Of a stretch of DNA of 64,000 nt, positions 50,945 through 59,836 are shown one piece after another; position 1 is the first letter of the stretch; each line of letters opens with the position of its first letter. Position numbers and translations under genes: made by a program. Source of the stretch: Lachnospiraceae bacterium. Its GTDB lineage: Bacteria > Bacillota > Clostridia > Lachnospirales > Lachnospiraceae. The notes under the pieces are model-generated. The model searched no databases and had not been told where the DNA came from. It saw only the letters and a list, made by a program, of their open reading frames with translations. The stretch covers positions 52,990 to 116,989 of the forward strand of contig JAMPFQ010000012.1 of NCBI GenBank assembly GCA_023664345.1. The letters run 5' to 3'.

Positions 50945-52414
50945 ATGAAAAAAAGCACAAAAAACATAGCTGGTATCAGCGGCGCCCTGCTGGGACTGGC
51001 CGTTCTGTATCTGGCTGGCGGCTTTGTATCTTCTTCCATGGGACTGGAATATCGGTTCTGGGTAAGCATCCTTGGAAAGTGTTTGTGCCTCCTGGTGTTC
51101 CCGCTGTGGATCGCGGGAGCAGGCATCTGGATGCTCTGGCGGCGTTTCCGGGAACATGTGGTGGGAAAGTGGCTGGTCAGGCTGGCTGGCGCTGCGGTGA
51201 CATTGCTCTGCCTGGTCTGGTCCTGCCTGGTTTTTTTGTTTGTGGTCTTTTCAAGCCATGAGGATCATTATCTGGGGGGCGGTCTGGTATCTGTGGTGGT
51301 GGAAAGCTTTCCCAAACCTGCAAGCTATGCCGTCTACGAGAGCGTGGGGCCCTTTTTCAGGAGGGAGATTTCCCTGACGGAGGAGAGGATAGCGGAGTAT
51401 CTGTCGGACAGGTATCACAGGGATTTTTATCCTGTGTACAAAGACGGGGAAACGCTTTATGTGGATGCCGGACGGGAGGGTGTCAGCACATCGGTGGAAT
51501 ACCTGAGTGGGAGATTGCATGACGGCTATCCGCAGGCGCTGGCGGACTATTGCCTGGAGGAGGGGTATCAGGCGCTGGGGCTGAAATGGGACTTTTGCAT
51601 TCTGGAAACGGGCCGGGGGGAGGCGCATTTCTGCCTGGTGCTGGACGATGAGGAGAACATCACCGCTTTCGGGGCGGATGTATACAGGCTGATGCAGTAT
51701 GCCCTGGAGCGGGAGCCCTTATTGAAAAAGCAGGAAGTGTACCTTTACCTGTCATCCAGGGAATACAGGGGACAGTGGGGCATGGAGGGCTTTGGCAGTT
51801 CCAGGTCCTGGGAGAGCCTTTCCACAAGGCAGTATCCGTCTGACGAGGCAAAAGTGACCCAGTCGGTCAAGTGGGCGGTTGACAGCATGCGGATACAGGC
51901 GCAGCAGGATAGGCAGGCAATAGGGTCTGATATCCAAAAGATAGGGATCATCGGCGCGAGAGCAGCCGCCATGTCAGCCTCCCTGGCCCCGGAAGCCGCG
52001 CAGGCATCCGCACCGGAACTCACCGAGCGGGAGATGGTGGAGGCGGAATATCCCGAGCAGTGTCAGGCGGCGGAGGCGATCTGGGAAGCAGGATTGAAGG
52101 ATGCCGGTTACGGGTATGAGCCGGGCGCCAACGCCAAGGGCAATCTGGTGATCTGGCTGGGAAAGCTGCCTGCGGACGATCTGCAGAGCGACACAGAAGA
52201 GAGCGATTATTACCTCACCTATGACAGGGAATCCAAAAACGGGAACTGCTATCTGTTCGTACTTTCGGAGGTGCCGGAGGGATATGGTCCGGGCGATGCG
52301 TACCTGAGGGAATTCTATGCCTGTGAAAAGGGCACGCTGACAGTAGTTGCGGGAAACAAGACCTCCTGGGCCCAGGTCGGCTGTGCGGAATACAGGGAGA
52401 TCACGGGCGAATGA
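50945..52414 (+). CDS. Hypothetical membrane-anchored protein (489 aa)
   Basis: Three N-terminal membrane helices (about 8-28, 40-62 and 78-101) are followed by a large, presumably extracellular, soluble part. That part has two sections (about 110-270 and 360-489) joined by an Ala-rich helical linker. FCLVLDDEENITAFGADVYRLM and YDRESKNGNCYLFVLSEVPEG are beta-rich. No catalytic motif or known family is visible. It lies alone, ended by the terminator at 52432. Confidence 0.7.
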   Translation: MKKSTKNIAGISGALLGLAVLYLAGGFVSSSMGLEYRFWVSILGKCLCLLVFPLWIAGAGIWMLWRRFREHVVGKWLVRLAGAAVTLLCLVWSCLVFLFVVFSSHEDHYLGGGLVSVVVESFPKPASYAVYESVGPFFRREISLTEERIAEYLSDRYHRDFYPVYKDGETLYVDAGREGVSTSVEYLSGRLHDGYPQALADYCLEEGYQALGLKWDFCILETGRGEAHFCLVLDDEENITAFGADVYRLMQYALEREPLLKKQEVYLYLSSREYRGQWGMEGFGSSRSWESLSTRQYPSDEAKVTQSVKWAVDSMRIQAQQDRQAIGSDIQKIGIIGARAAAMSASLAPEAAQASAPELTEREMVEAEYPEQCQAAEAIWEAGLKDAGYGYEPGANAKGNLVIWLGKLPADDLQSDTEESDYYLTYDRESKNGNCYLFVLSEVPEGYGPGDAYLREFYACEKGTLTVVAGNKTSWAQVGCAEYREITGE

Positions 52415-52431
52415 GCCTTGTCAGAACGGCA

Positions 52432-52470
52432 GGGGCGCACATCTTATCTGAAGATAAAGATGTGCGCCCC
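52432..52470. terminator. Bidirectional terminator
   Basis: A long perfect stem, GGGGCGCACATCTT paired with AAGATGTGCGCCCC, extended by TATC/GATA, lies between the convergent 489-residue gene and the 82-residue minus-strand gene. A TTTGG tail follows. Confidence 0.85.
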
Positions 52471-52491
52471 TTTGGCTGTCAGAAGATAGGG

Positions 52492-52740
52492 TCAGTCCCT
52501 GATATATTCTCTGGCCGGCTGGTAAAAGAAAGTCCGGAGCTTTCTGCCTGCGTCATAGGTGACGGTGCGGCAGTCCATGGGCTGACTCTCATCCAATGCC
52601 CTTTCCAGGGTCAGCGCAAAAGACGCGGATCTGGAAGAATCAGGGTCACGTTGTGGAGAGTTGCCGTTTTCGCGTTTTGTCTTAGGAGTCTGAGAAACGA
52701 TCTGAACCCGGTACACTTTGAGATCTGAAAATCCTTTCAT
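52492..52740 (-). CDS. Small hypothetical protein (82 aa)
   Basis: Codes a charged soluble protein starting MKGFSDLKVYRVQIVSQTP and ending FFYQPAREYIRD. A strong ribosome binding site (AGGGAGGG) precedes the ATG by 10 bases on the minus strand, and a terminator follows the stop, which supports a real gene. No family recognised. Confidence 0.65.
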   Translation of the reverse strand: MKGFSDLKVYRVQIVSQTPKTKRENGNSPQRDPDSSRSASFALTLERALDESQPMDCRTVTYDAGRKLRTFFYQPAREYIRD

Positions 52741-52933
52741 TGCGTTGATCCCTCCCTGGCTGTATATTTCGACAGTGCCTTTTTGATCCTTGTATTTATG
52801 ATATCGGCAAATATTGGATAAAAGTTTACAGCAAATTCGGGAATATACGTTGAATTTTCAGAAAATTTAAGCGCAGAACAGGACTTTTTTTCATGGGAGT
52901 TTTGTGATATGATGGAGCCAGGGGGAGTGACAG
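52741..52933. other. Divergent intergenic region
   Basis: About 190 AT-rich bases between the 82-residue minus-strand gene and the PilZ gene. An extended -10 (TGATATGAT, 52905-52913) with only a T-run at the -35 position probably starts the PilZ transcript. The minus-strand promoter is not clear. Confidence 0.4.
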
Positions 52934-54355
52934 ATGGCCGATCATAGTAAAGATCTCATCAATTGCAGAGTGCTGATCCGGGACAGCATATCAGGGGAGC
53001 TGGTCGCGGATACCGCAGTCGAGGAATATGACGCCAGGCGGAACGTGCTGTCCGTTTTCTCGGGAGCCCTGAACGGTCCCACGAAAAACAGGCTGTCCCT
53101 GCTGGCGCTGTCCAAAAGCGGCGTTTTGGAGTATTCCGGGAACCTGCGGAAGATATCGGGCGGAATGGCGGAGATCGCGCTGTATGGGGAGAGGAAAAAG
53201 GAAAGCAGGAATTTTACGCGGTATGAACTGAAAACGGAAGGACGTGTGGAGGCCCTGCTGATCGGGGATACCCGTATCGATCTGCGCAAGCCTGTGCCTG
53301 TCTCCGTCCTGAACATCAGCGCCAACGGGATCCTTTTCCGAAGCGATATCGATGCGTTCCGGAGAGGTTCCAAGGTGCGTGTCCGGGTGGGCTTAAAGCA
53401 GAACTCTTTTGTGGGCGAGTATGAGATCGTGAGATCCCAGAACCGGAACAAGGAGACTGCGGAATATGGATGCCGCAATATCCTGCCCCAGGTCGAGCAG
53501 GGAGATGAGGACGAGGAGATCCAGGATCCCAAGCTGCGCAGGGAGGAAGCGGCCCGGCGGAAGATAAGGAACGGCGAGAAGTTCGATAAGGTGGAACCCG
53601 TGTTCTCCCCGGACGATGGGGAAGCCTCTTATGATGTACTGCAGCAGCAGATGGAGCAGGCGTACGGCTACACGGACTGGATGAACAGAGTGGCAGGACT
53701 ACAGGACAGTATCGGTCAGGCGACTTACGAAGGGAGCCTGCATGCCTTATCGGAGGATATCTTTCGGCATGTTATGGAGATGGACGAGGCCGTGATCCTG
53801 AACTGTATCCACAGGAAACGCCCGGAAGAGGAAAAGCAGTTCAGGCATTTGCTGAACCTGGCGCTGCTGGGCGCACTGATGGGAAAATGGCTTCATTTTG
53901 ACGAACCGATGATCAGAAAACTGATCGAGATGGGGATCCAGGAACAGATAGATGAGGAGACACAGGGGCAGAGCCGCCTTGATATCCTCTATGCCAGGAT
54001 ATTGACGGTGGCGGATCTCTATGACGCCAGGGCGGCCCATCCGAATCATGAAAAGGCCGGAATCCCGCTGGTATTCCTGGAACAGATGCGTTATCGCGGC
54101 ATCGATCAGCCCGCCGGTTCCGTTAAGATGCTGGAGTGGGCGTTGGCCGAAAATGTACTGCACTGCATTTTACATAGAAAGATCCTTCTGGCGGATCATA
54201 CCATTGGACAGTTGTTGTATGTGCTGCCTAATGACGTGGAGCATCCCATACTTGCCGTGAAGGAGGAGGTATATCAGGAGATCGCTCCATGGAGGCTGCT
54301 TTGGATCATACTGGAGCCTGATGCGGCGAATGGGAACAGAGGTGGAAAACATTGA
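52934..54355 (+). CDS. PilZ protein with degenerate HD-GYP domain
   Basis: The 473-residue protein has an N-terminal beta domain (1-90) and a PilZ domain (about 92-185; FTRYELKTEGRVEALL and VSVLNISANGILF), a cyclic-di-GMP receptor. An acidic linker and a C-terminal HD-GYP-like domain (about 270-465) follow. In the latter, RHLLNLALLGALMGKWL and RILTVADLYDARAAHP correspond to HD-GYP helices and LADHTIGQLLYVLPND to its end, but the HD pair and GYP motif are lost. It therefore probably binds rather than degrades cyclic-di-GMP. A start codon with GGGGGAG ahead is good. Its stop overlaps the next start (TTGA). Confidence 0.75.
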   Translation: MADHSKDLINCRVLIRDSISGELVADTAVEEYDARRNVLSVFSGALNGPTKNRLSLLALSKSGVLEYSGNLRKISGGMAEIALYGERKKESRNFTRYELKTEGRVEALLIGDTRIDLRKPVPVSVLNISANGILFRSDIDAFRRGSKVRVRVGLKQNSFVGEYEIVRSQNRNKETAEYGCRNILPQVEQGDEDEEIQDPKLRREEAARRKIRNGEKFDKVEPVFSPDDGEASYDVLQQQMEQAYGYTDWMNRVAGLQDSIGQATYEGSLHALSEDIFRHVMEMDEAVILNCIHRKRPEEEKQFRHLLNLALLGALMGKWLHFDEPMIRKLIEMGIQEQIDEETQGQSRLDILYARILTVADLYDARAAHPNHEKAGIPLVFLEQMRYRGIDQPAGSVKMLEWALAENVLHCILHRKILLADHTIGQLLYVLPNDVEHPILAVKEEVYQEIAPWRLLWIILEPDAANGNRGGKH

Positions 54356-55908
54356 AGATCATAAAAAAACTTTTTTTCAGGATAGCATTTTTGATCACGG
54401 CTCTCTGTGTGATGATCCTGGTCTGTGCGCTCAATCCGGAACTTACGTCCCGGCTGGCGGAGGTGGTCAATGCTCTGGAGACGGGGCAGCAGCCTGTGGC
54501 ATCGGATAACGGGCTGTCCATCGGTCAGGCCGATCAGAGTTTCCCGAACACGCAGGGCGGGACCGGGATCGATACCGGCTGGATCCGCGGTCAGGGGGAT
54601 CATGGCTATATAACGCCGGATGATAAGCCGTCAGCGCCTGATACGGTGAACGGCAGGGGAGGCTATGAGCCTGTCAGCGGGGAACTGGAACAGATACTGG
54701 AGGAGGAAGCGGATAATCTCTCCGGTGTGATCGCTGCGGGAGAACTGGGGGAGGGGCTTTCTTTTGATGCCGCCATGTATCCTTATTATGCCATGCTGGA
54801 GCCGGAACTGCAGCAGCTGTACCGCCAGATCTATGCCAATGCCCAGACGCTGAACACGTCCTTTGTCCCGGCGGCGGAGGCCAGTGTCAGTCAGGTGAGA
54901 ACGGTCTTTGAGGCGGTCTACAACGATCATCCGGAAATGTTCTGGATGGAAGCCGGTTACTCCTGCAAATATCTGGGGAGCGGGAAATGTGTGGAGATCC
55001 TTTTGAAATATAACGATACGGCGGATTATCTGGAGCAGGCAAAAGCGCAGTTTGGCGCACAGGCGGAAGTGATCCTGTCAGGCGCAAGGTTACAGGGAAG
55101 TGTCTTCAACCAGGAGAAATATGTTCATGACGCGCTGATGGAAATGGTGGAATATGATGAGGGCGCTGCCATGAACCAGAGCGCGTACAGTGCGCTGGTG
55201 CTGGGCAGAAGCGTCTGCGCGGGCTATGCCAGGGCATTCCAGTATCTGATGCAGCAGCTGGGCGTCCCTTGCTATTATTGCACGGGCACATCCGGTGAAG
55301 ACCACGCGTGGAATATCATCCAATTGGATCAGGCTTATTATAATGTGGATGTCACCTGGGATGATACCGATCCTGCCACCTATGATTATTTCAACAGATC
55401 GGATGATGAATTTGCGGGCACTCATGTGCGGAACGGCCTGTCGGTCTATCTGCCCGCCTGTGGGATTAGTGTGGCGGGAAATACGGGAGAGGCCAGTTCG
55501 GGGATCAGGGATCTGATCAATGAGAACCCCCAGCAGCCTTTGGGATGGATCAGCAGGGGCAGGCCAAACCTCTCTGAGACTGACGCGGCAGCCGAGGCCC
55601 TGAAGGAGGAAAATCTCAGGATAGCCGGGATCACGGAGGATCAGGTCCTGGACAGCCTGGAGGAATATTATGCGGACTGTGTGGAGCAGATGAAAACGGC
55701 GGGCACGGGTGAAAAGCAGTTTACCAGCGTGGTCCCGGAATCTTTCTGGTCCGCAGTGGAAAACGCGTACAGCACGAACGCTTACTGGAAAGGCTATGTG
55801 GAGACCGTGCTGAAAGAATTGAATGTGGATAACTTCGCGATCCAGATACAGGCTCAGCGTCTGGGAGGAGGATATTACCGCATCTATCACACGGTATATA
55901 CCTACTGA
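54352..55908 (+). CDS. Membrane-anchored transglutaminase-like protein
   Basis: The 518-residue protein has an N-terminal signal anchor (about 5-27), a linker rich in Gly/Gln/Asp, and a transglutaminase-like cysteine protease fold. The triad is visible: Cys in LGRSVCAGYARAFQYLM, His in SGEDHAWNIIQL and Asp in YYNVDVTWDD. It may cut or crosslink envelope proteins or peptidoglycan-linked peptides. The start is a TTG at 54352 overlapping the PilZ gene's stop, with AGAGGTGG upstream, so the two are coupled. A terminator follows. Confidence 0.85.
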   Translation: MKIIKKLFFRIAFLITALCVMILVCALNPELTSRLAEVVNALETGQQPVASDNGLSIGQADQSFPNTQGGTGIDTGWIRGQGDHGYITPDDKPSAPDTVNGRGGYEPVSGELEQILEEEADNLSGVIAAGELGEGLSFDAAMYPYYAMLEPELQQLYRQIYANAQTLNTSFVPAAEASVSQVRTVFEAVYNDHPEMFWMEAGYSCKYLGSGKCVEILLKYNDTADYLEQAKAQFGAQAEVILSGARLQGSVFNQEKYVHDALMEMVEYDEGAAMNQSAYSALVLGRSVCAGYARAFQYLMQQLGVPCYYCTGTSGEDHAWNIIQLDQAYYNVDVTWDDTDPATYDYFNRSDDEFAGTHVRNGLSVYLPACGISVAGNTGEASSGIRDLINENPQQPLGWISRGRPNLSETDAAAEALKEENLRIAGITEDQVLDSLEEYYADCVEQMKTAGTGEKQFTSVVPESFWSAVENAYSTNAYWKGYVETVLKELNVDNFAIQIQAQRLGGGYYRIYHTVYTY

Positions 55909-55927
55909 CGGGTTTATGATAAGAAGA

Positions 55928-55963
55928 GGCGATACGGATATCAAGACCGTATCGTCTTTTTTT
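55928..55963 (+). terminator. Intrinsic terminator upstream of spoIIIAA
   Basis: GGCGATACGG pairs with CCGTATCGTC across a 9-base loop and is followed by seven T residues. It ends the PilZ/transglutaminase transcript. Confidence 0.9.
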
Positions 55964-56021
55964 GCGCACAGGAGGAATATCCGGGAAAGGTTTTCATATA
56001 TTTGAGAAAGGGGGACACGCC

Positions 56022-57170
56022 ATGGAAGAAAATATTTTGCAGATGTTCCCGGCGGAGCAGAGACCTTTTTGGAAGAGAGCCGTACAGGGACTGGCAGGTT
56101 TGCAGGAGATCAGGCTGAGAGCCGGACGCCCGGTGATCCTTTACGCGGCGGGAGAAGAGTATTTCCTGGATCCGGACGGCGATCCGGTGAAATGCCGGGA
56201 AGAGGCGGCCTGCATGGACAGGCAGGGACTGGAGGCCTTTTTAAAAAACATCTGTCAGGATTCCTTTTACGCTTTCGAGGATGAACTGAAACAGGGGTTC
56301 TTGACCGTGGAGGGAGGACACAGGATCGGTATTTCGGGACAAGCGGTACTGGATGGGCAGGGCAGGATCAGGACCATAAAGAACATTGCCTTTGTCAATA
56401 TCCGGATAGCCCGCCAGGTGAAAGACGCGGCGGACAGGCTGCTCCCCTTTGTATATGACAGGGGGAGGATCCTCAATACGTTGGTGATCGCGCCTCCGGG
56501 ATGCGGAAAGACGACACTGCTGCGGGAACTGATCCGACAGGTATCGGACGGAAATGCCTTTGGGGCGGGACAGACAGTGGGAGTTGTGGACGAGCGGTCG
56601 GAACTGGCAGGCTCCTTTCTGGGAGTGCCCCAGAACGATCTTGGTATCCGCACGGATGTGCTGGAGGGCTGTCCGAAGGCGGAAGGGATGCTGCTTTTGC
56701 TGCGCACCATGGCTCCCGAGGTGATCGCCATAGATGAACTGGGCAGCCGGGCGGAGATGGAAGCGCTGTATAGGGCCGCTGCCTGCGGATGCCGGATCCT
56801 TGCCACCGCCCACGGGGAGTCGCTCACCGATATGGAAAGGCGTTTCGGGATTCCGGGATCGGAGTTGAAAGATATCTTTCAGGTGGTTTTCCGCATACAG
56901 AGGCGGTCGGGAAGATTTGTGGCGGAACCGGTCTGGAGAAAGGGGCAGTCTCGTGTTGAAGATAATGGGTGCGATGATGATATTGCTTGGATGCCAGGGG
57001 CTGGGGGCATGGTACCGGGGCCAGTTCCTGGGCAGGATAAGGGATCTGCGGACACTGCGGCAGATCCTGGATCTCTGGGAGAGCGAGGTGCGGTATGGCA
57101 AGGCCACACTGGGGGAATGCTGCCTGCGTATGCAAAGACAGCTCCGGGAGCCTTTCAGAAGCTGTTTTGA
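56022..57170 (+). CDS. spoIIIAA: Stage III sporulation protein AA (ATPase)
   Basis: The 382-residue secretion-type ATPase of the mother cell energises the SpoIIIA-SpoIIQ channel into the forespore. Walker A VIAPPGCGKTTLLREL, VVDERSELAGS, Walker B PEVIAIDELG and ATAHGESL are present. The start at 56022 follows AAAGGGGGACA. The family is usually about 310 residues; here the frame continues some 72 residues past the start of spoIIIAB in another frame, with an unusual Gly/Ala/Pro-rich tail. Either the overlap is real or a stop was lost. Confidence 0.93.
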   Translation: MEENILQMFPAEQRPFWKRAVQGLAGLQEIRLRAGRPVILYAAGEEYFLDPDGDPVKCREEAACMDRQGLEAFLKNICQDSFYAFEDELKQGFLTVEGGHRIGISGQAVLDGQGRIRTIKNIAFVNIRIARQVKDAADRLLPFVYDRGRILNTLVIAPPGCGKTTLLRELIRQVSDGNAFGAGQTVGVVDERSELAGSFLGVPQNDLGIRTDVLEGCPKAEGMLLLLRTMAPEVIAIDELGSRAEMEALYRAAACGCRILATAHGESLTDMERRFGIPGSELKDIFQVVFRIQRRSGRFVAEPVWRKGQSRVEDNGCDDDIAWMPGAGGMVPGPVPGQDKGSADTAADPGSLGERGAVWQGHTGGMLPAYAKTAPGAFQKLF

Positions 57171-57471
57171 GCGGCTCAACGAGCAACTGCGGGAGGCCAA
57201 CGGAGAATCCTGTGGAAAGATATTCCGGGAAGTCCTGACAGAGGGAATGCGGGGCCTGCCCCTGCGACAGGAAGACAGGGACGCTTTCTTTCAGTTCATA
57301 CCGGAGAACGGATATATGGACAGGCAGATGCAGCTTCTGTCCATACAGAGGAGCAGGGCGTTGCTGGAGAGCACTCTGGAGGAACTGGAAAAGGAAAACG
57401 CGGAGAAGTGCAGGCTGGCGTTAGGTCTGGGGGCAATGAGCGGAATGCTGCTGGTCCTGATATTGTGGTGA
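56953..57471 (+). CDS. spoIIIAB: Stage III sporulation protein AB
   Basis: The 172-residue membrane protein starts at GTG 56953 (reads MLKIMGAMMILLG, matching the family) with AAAGGGG 8 bases upstream. It has an N-terminal helix, a helical core with ERLNEQLREAN and LPLRQEDRDAF, and a C-terminal helix (LGLGAMSGMLLVLILW). It resembles the GspF/T2SS membrane component of the channel. It overlaps the spoIIIAA frame by 218 bases. Confidence 0.92.
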   Translation: MLKIMGAMMILLGCQGLGAWYRGQFLGRIRDLRTLRQILDLWESEVRYGKATLGECCLRMQRQLREPFRSCFERLNEQLREANGESCGKIFREVLTEGMRGLPLRQEDRDAFFQFIPENGYMDRQMQLLSIQRSRALLESTLEELEKENAEKCRLALGLGAMSGMLLVLILW

Positions 57472-57490
57472 AGGCAGAGGTGGAGAGGCG

Positions 57491-57685
57491 ATGGGAGTAA
57501 GTCTGATATTTAAAATAGCGGCGGTGGGGATCCTGGTGACGATACTCAGCCAGATCCTGAAGCACAGCGGCAGGGAAGAGCACGCTTTTCTCATCAGCCT
57601 TGCGGGCCTGATCCTGGTGCTGACCTGGATCGTGCCCTACATATATGAATTGTTCCAGACCATAGAGACACTGTTTTCAATGTGA
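57491..57685 (+). CDS. spoIIIAC: Stage III sporulation protein AC
   Basis: A 64-residue protein with two membrane helices (IFKIAAVGILVTILSQIL and HAFLISLAGLILVLTWIV), length and sequence as usual for SpoIIIAC. It is part of the SpoIIIA channel base. Ribosome binding site GGTGGAGAGG. Confidence 0.93.
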   Translation: MGVSLIFKIAAVGILVTILSQILKHSGREEHAFLISLAGLILVLTWIVPYIYELFQTIETLFSM

Positions 57686-57705
57686 TCGTATGCAGGGGGA
57701 TCATG

Positions 57706-58092
57706 ATGGCGGAATTGATCAAAGTATCGTTTCTGGGGATTGCGGGCGTGCTTCTGGCAGTGCAGTTTAAGAGCCAGAAGCCGGAATATGGGATCTATAT
57801 AGGCATTGGCACGGGAATCATGATCTTCGCTTTCTGCCTGAGGCAGGTGGAGGCGGTCCTGCTCCAGTTCCAGCGGATCCGGGATTATCTGGGGAGCGCC
57901 GAAAGCTATCTGTCCGTTCTCCTCAGGGTCATCGGGATCACATACATATGTGAGTTCAGTTCCAGCATCTGCAAGGATGCCGGGTATCAGTCCGTTGCCG
58001 GGCAGATAGAGATTCTGGGGAAGCTGGCGGTCATGTTTGCGGGGCTTCCGATCCTGTTCACTGTGATCGGACAGATACAGGGATTTTTATAA
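57706..58092 (+). CDS. spoIIIAD: Stage III sporulation protein AD
   Basis: A 128-residue protein with about four membrane helices; VSFLGIAGVLLAVQFKSQKPEYG and YICEFSSSICKDAGYQSVAGQIEILGKL are the family segments. The start at 57706 (AELIKVSF) gives the usual length and follows CAGGGGG at 6 bases. It is related to SpoIIIAC and lies in the same operon. Confidence 0.92.
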   Translation: MAELIKVSFLGIAGVLLAVQFKSQKPEYGIYIGIGTGIMIFAFCLRQVEAVLLQFQRIRDYLGSAESYLSVLLRVIGITYICEFSSSICKDAGYQSVAGQIEILGKLAVMFAGLPILFTVIGQIQGFL

Positions 58093-58110
58093 AAGGGGAG
58101 GTGTTGGATC

Positions 58111-59166
58111 ATGGATCTGAGCGTTGTGTGGCAGGATTATGGGCTGGACAGGCTTCAGGAGGGTATGAGCACGCTGTTCCCACAGAAGAGCCTGTCCCTG
58201 GAACAGCTTCTCGGGAAAGTGATATCCGGCGATATCCTGGGAGCGCTGGCGGAATTGTTCACAGGGAGCATAGCAGGGATCCAGGCGCAGTTTTCCGGCA
58301 TGAAAAACATCCTGGTGTGGCTTCTGATCCTGGGGATCGTTTCATCGCTGATGAATCACTTTGTGGAAATATTCGACCGGCATCAGGTGGCGGATATCAG
58401 CTTTTATTTCATGTATCTTCTGTTCTCGGCGGTCCTGCTGGGAAGCTTTTCCCAGGCGGCGCAGGTGGCGGAGGAGACCATGGAGAACGTGATCCTGTTC
58501 GTGAAGCTGCTGGTGCCCGCCTACCTGATCTCCGTGGGAGTGGCGGCGGGGGCGGTCACGGCGGGAGCGTCCTATCAGATGATGCTCCTGGTCATCTATG
58601 GGGTGGAGTGCATCCTGATGAGCGCGATCCTGCCCCTGATCTACAGCTATGTCATGCTGTCCATGATAAATGGGATCTGGGCGGAGGAAAAGCTGACCCT
58701 GCTGATCGAACTGCTGGGGAAAGTGGTGGGCTGGATCTTAAAGGCCGCCATAGGCGTCGTCACGGGGATCAGCCTCTTTCAGGCGCTGATCACGCCCCTT
58801 GTGGATTCAGCCCAGTCCTCCGCACTGCAAAAGCTGCTGTCCTCCCTGCCGGGAGTGGGCAATCTGGCCGACGGGGCGGTGGAATTGGTCCTGGGGTCGG
58901 CAATGATCCTGAAGAACAGTATCGGGGTGGTGCTGCTGCTCCTGCTTGTGGCGCTGTGTGCAGCTCCCCTGTGCAAGATCGCTCTGATCGCGTTCATCTT
59001 AAAATGCGCCGCCGCTTTTATGGAGATCGTCAGCGATAAGCGGATCACCGCCTGCGCTGACCGTACCGGGAACGGGAGCCTGCTGCTGCTGCGGACCGCC
59101 GGAACGGCGATGTTCCTCTTCCTGATCGCCATAGCCGCGTGCACCGCCTCACTTAGAAGATTTTAG
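58111..59166 (+). CDS. spoIIIAE: Stage III sporulation protein AE
   Basis: The 351-residue polytopic protein begins with a soluble stretch (VWQDYGLDRLQEGMSTLFPQ), then about eight helices, including LYFMYLLFSAVLLGSF-like and KLLVPAYLISVGVAAGAVTAG segments. It is the largest membrane part of the SpoIIIA channel. It is preceded by AAAAGGGGAGG and spaced 18 bases after spoIIIAD. Confidence 0.92.
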   Translation: MDLSVVWQDYGLDRLQEGMSTLFPQKSLSLEQLLGKVISGDILGALAELFTGSIAGIQAQFSGMKNILVWLLILGIVSSLMNHFVEIFDRHQVADISFYFMYLLFSAVLLGSFSQAAQVAEETMENVILFVKLLVPAYLISVGVAAGAVTAGASYQMMLLVIYGVECILMSAILPLIYSYVMLSMINGIWAEEKLTLLIELLGKVVGWILKAAIGVVTGISLFQALITPLVDSAQSSALQKLLSSLPGVGNLADGAVELVLGSAMILKNSIGVVLLLLLVALCAAPLCKIALIAFILKCAAAFMEIVSDKRITACADRTGNGSLLLLRTAGTAMFLFLIAIAACTASLRRF

Positions 59167-59180
59167 GGGCTATCTAAACT

Positions 59181-59615
59181 ATGGACAATTTATTTCGATC
59201 GATCTGCCGGATAGGCGTTTTTATGATCTGCGCACAGGCGGTCATCCACTTTCGCCCGCAGGAAACCTATGAAAAATATCTGAAGCTTCTGGTCAGCGCG
59301 ATGGTGCTGATCCAGCTGTTCCTCCCTGTCAGCAGGCTCCTTTTCCATGGGGACGGCGAGGAGATCGCGGCAAAGTCCCAGGCTTTTCTGGAGGGACTGG
59401 AGGCGGAAATCTCGGCGGCGGAGGGCAGGGCGCATGAAGCGGATGCCCTGTTGGAGCAGATGACGCTGGAGGAGATCCGCAGGCGCGTGGAAGAGGCCCG
59501 TGCCGCGCAGGAGGAAGCAGGGCGGGAAGACGGCATGGCGGATGATGTCATAGGTGATGCGGTGCAGATCGACCAGATCCAGGTGGAAGAAATCAAAGTG
59601 CAGATTCCCGAATAA
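59181..59615 (+). CDS. spoIIIAF: Stage III sporulation protein AF
   Basis: The 144-residue protein has two N-terminal membrane segments (LFRSICRIGVFMICAQAVIHF and LKLLVSAMVLIQLFLPV) and a helical Glu/Ala-rich soluble tail, as in SpoIIIAF. It ends at 59615, after which a hairpin-repeat array separates it from spoIIIAG. Confidence 0.85.
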   Translation: MDNLFRSICRIGVFMICAQAVIHFRPQETYEKYLKLLVSAMVLIQLFLPVSRLLFHGDGEEIAAKSQAFLEGLEAEISAAEGRAHEADALLEQMTLEEIRRRVEEARAAQEEAGREDGMADDVIGDAVQIDQIQVEEIKVQIPE

Positions 59616-59830
59616 GTTCCTGTGGACAGGAAAAGTTCCTGCAAGCAGGAAAAGTTCCCGCAAGCAGGAAAAGTTCCTGCAAGCAGGAACTGGAAAAACA
59701 GTCTCGGAACGGGAGCGCTCGGAAGTGCAGGGACTGAAGTGCAGAGACAGAACTGGACAAAACAGTCTCGGAACGGGAGCCCAGAGCAAAGGGGCTGAAG
59801 TGCAGAGGCGGAACTGGAATAGGAATAGGA
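59614..59830 (+). repeat. Hairpin repeats in the spoIIIAF-AG gap
   Basis: Four tandem short hairpins of about 22 bases (variants of GTTCCTGCAAGCAGGAAAA) occupy 59614-59691. Two units of the interspersed family follow: CAGTCTCGGAACGGGAGC...GAAGTGCAGAGACAGAAC (about 59698-59753) and CAGTCTCGGAACGGGAGCCC...GGGGCTGAAGTGCAGAGGCGG (59764-59811). They end GGAACTGGAATAGGAATAGG, the spoIIIAG ribosome binding region. Confidence 0.85.
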
Positions 59831-59836
59831 GTTATC

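Noticed and set aside
58101-59039. 312-codon frame overlapping spoIIIAE
   Set aside because: Gly/Arg-rich shadow frame; the SpoIIIAE frame shows conserved membrane helices.
59614-59691. Short regularly spaced repeats that could suggest a CRISPR array
   Set aside because: Units are directly adjacent hairpins of about 22 bases without unique spacers, and no cas genes are near.
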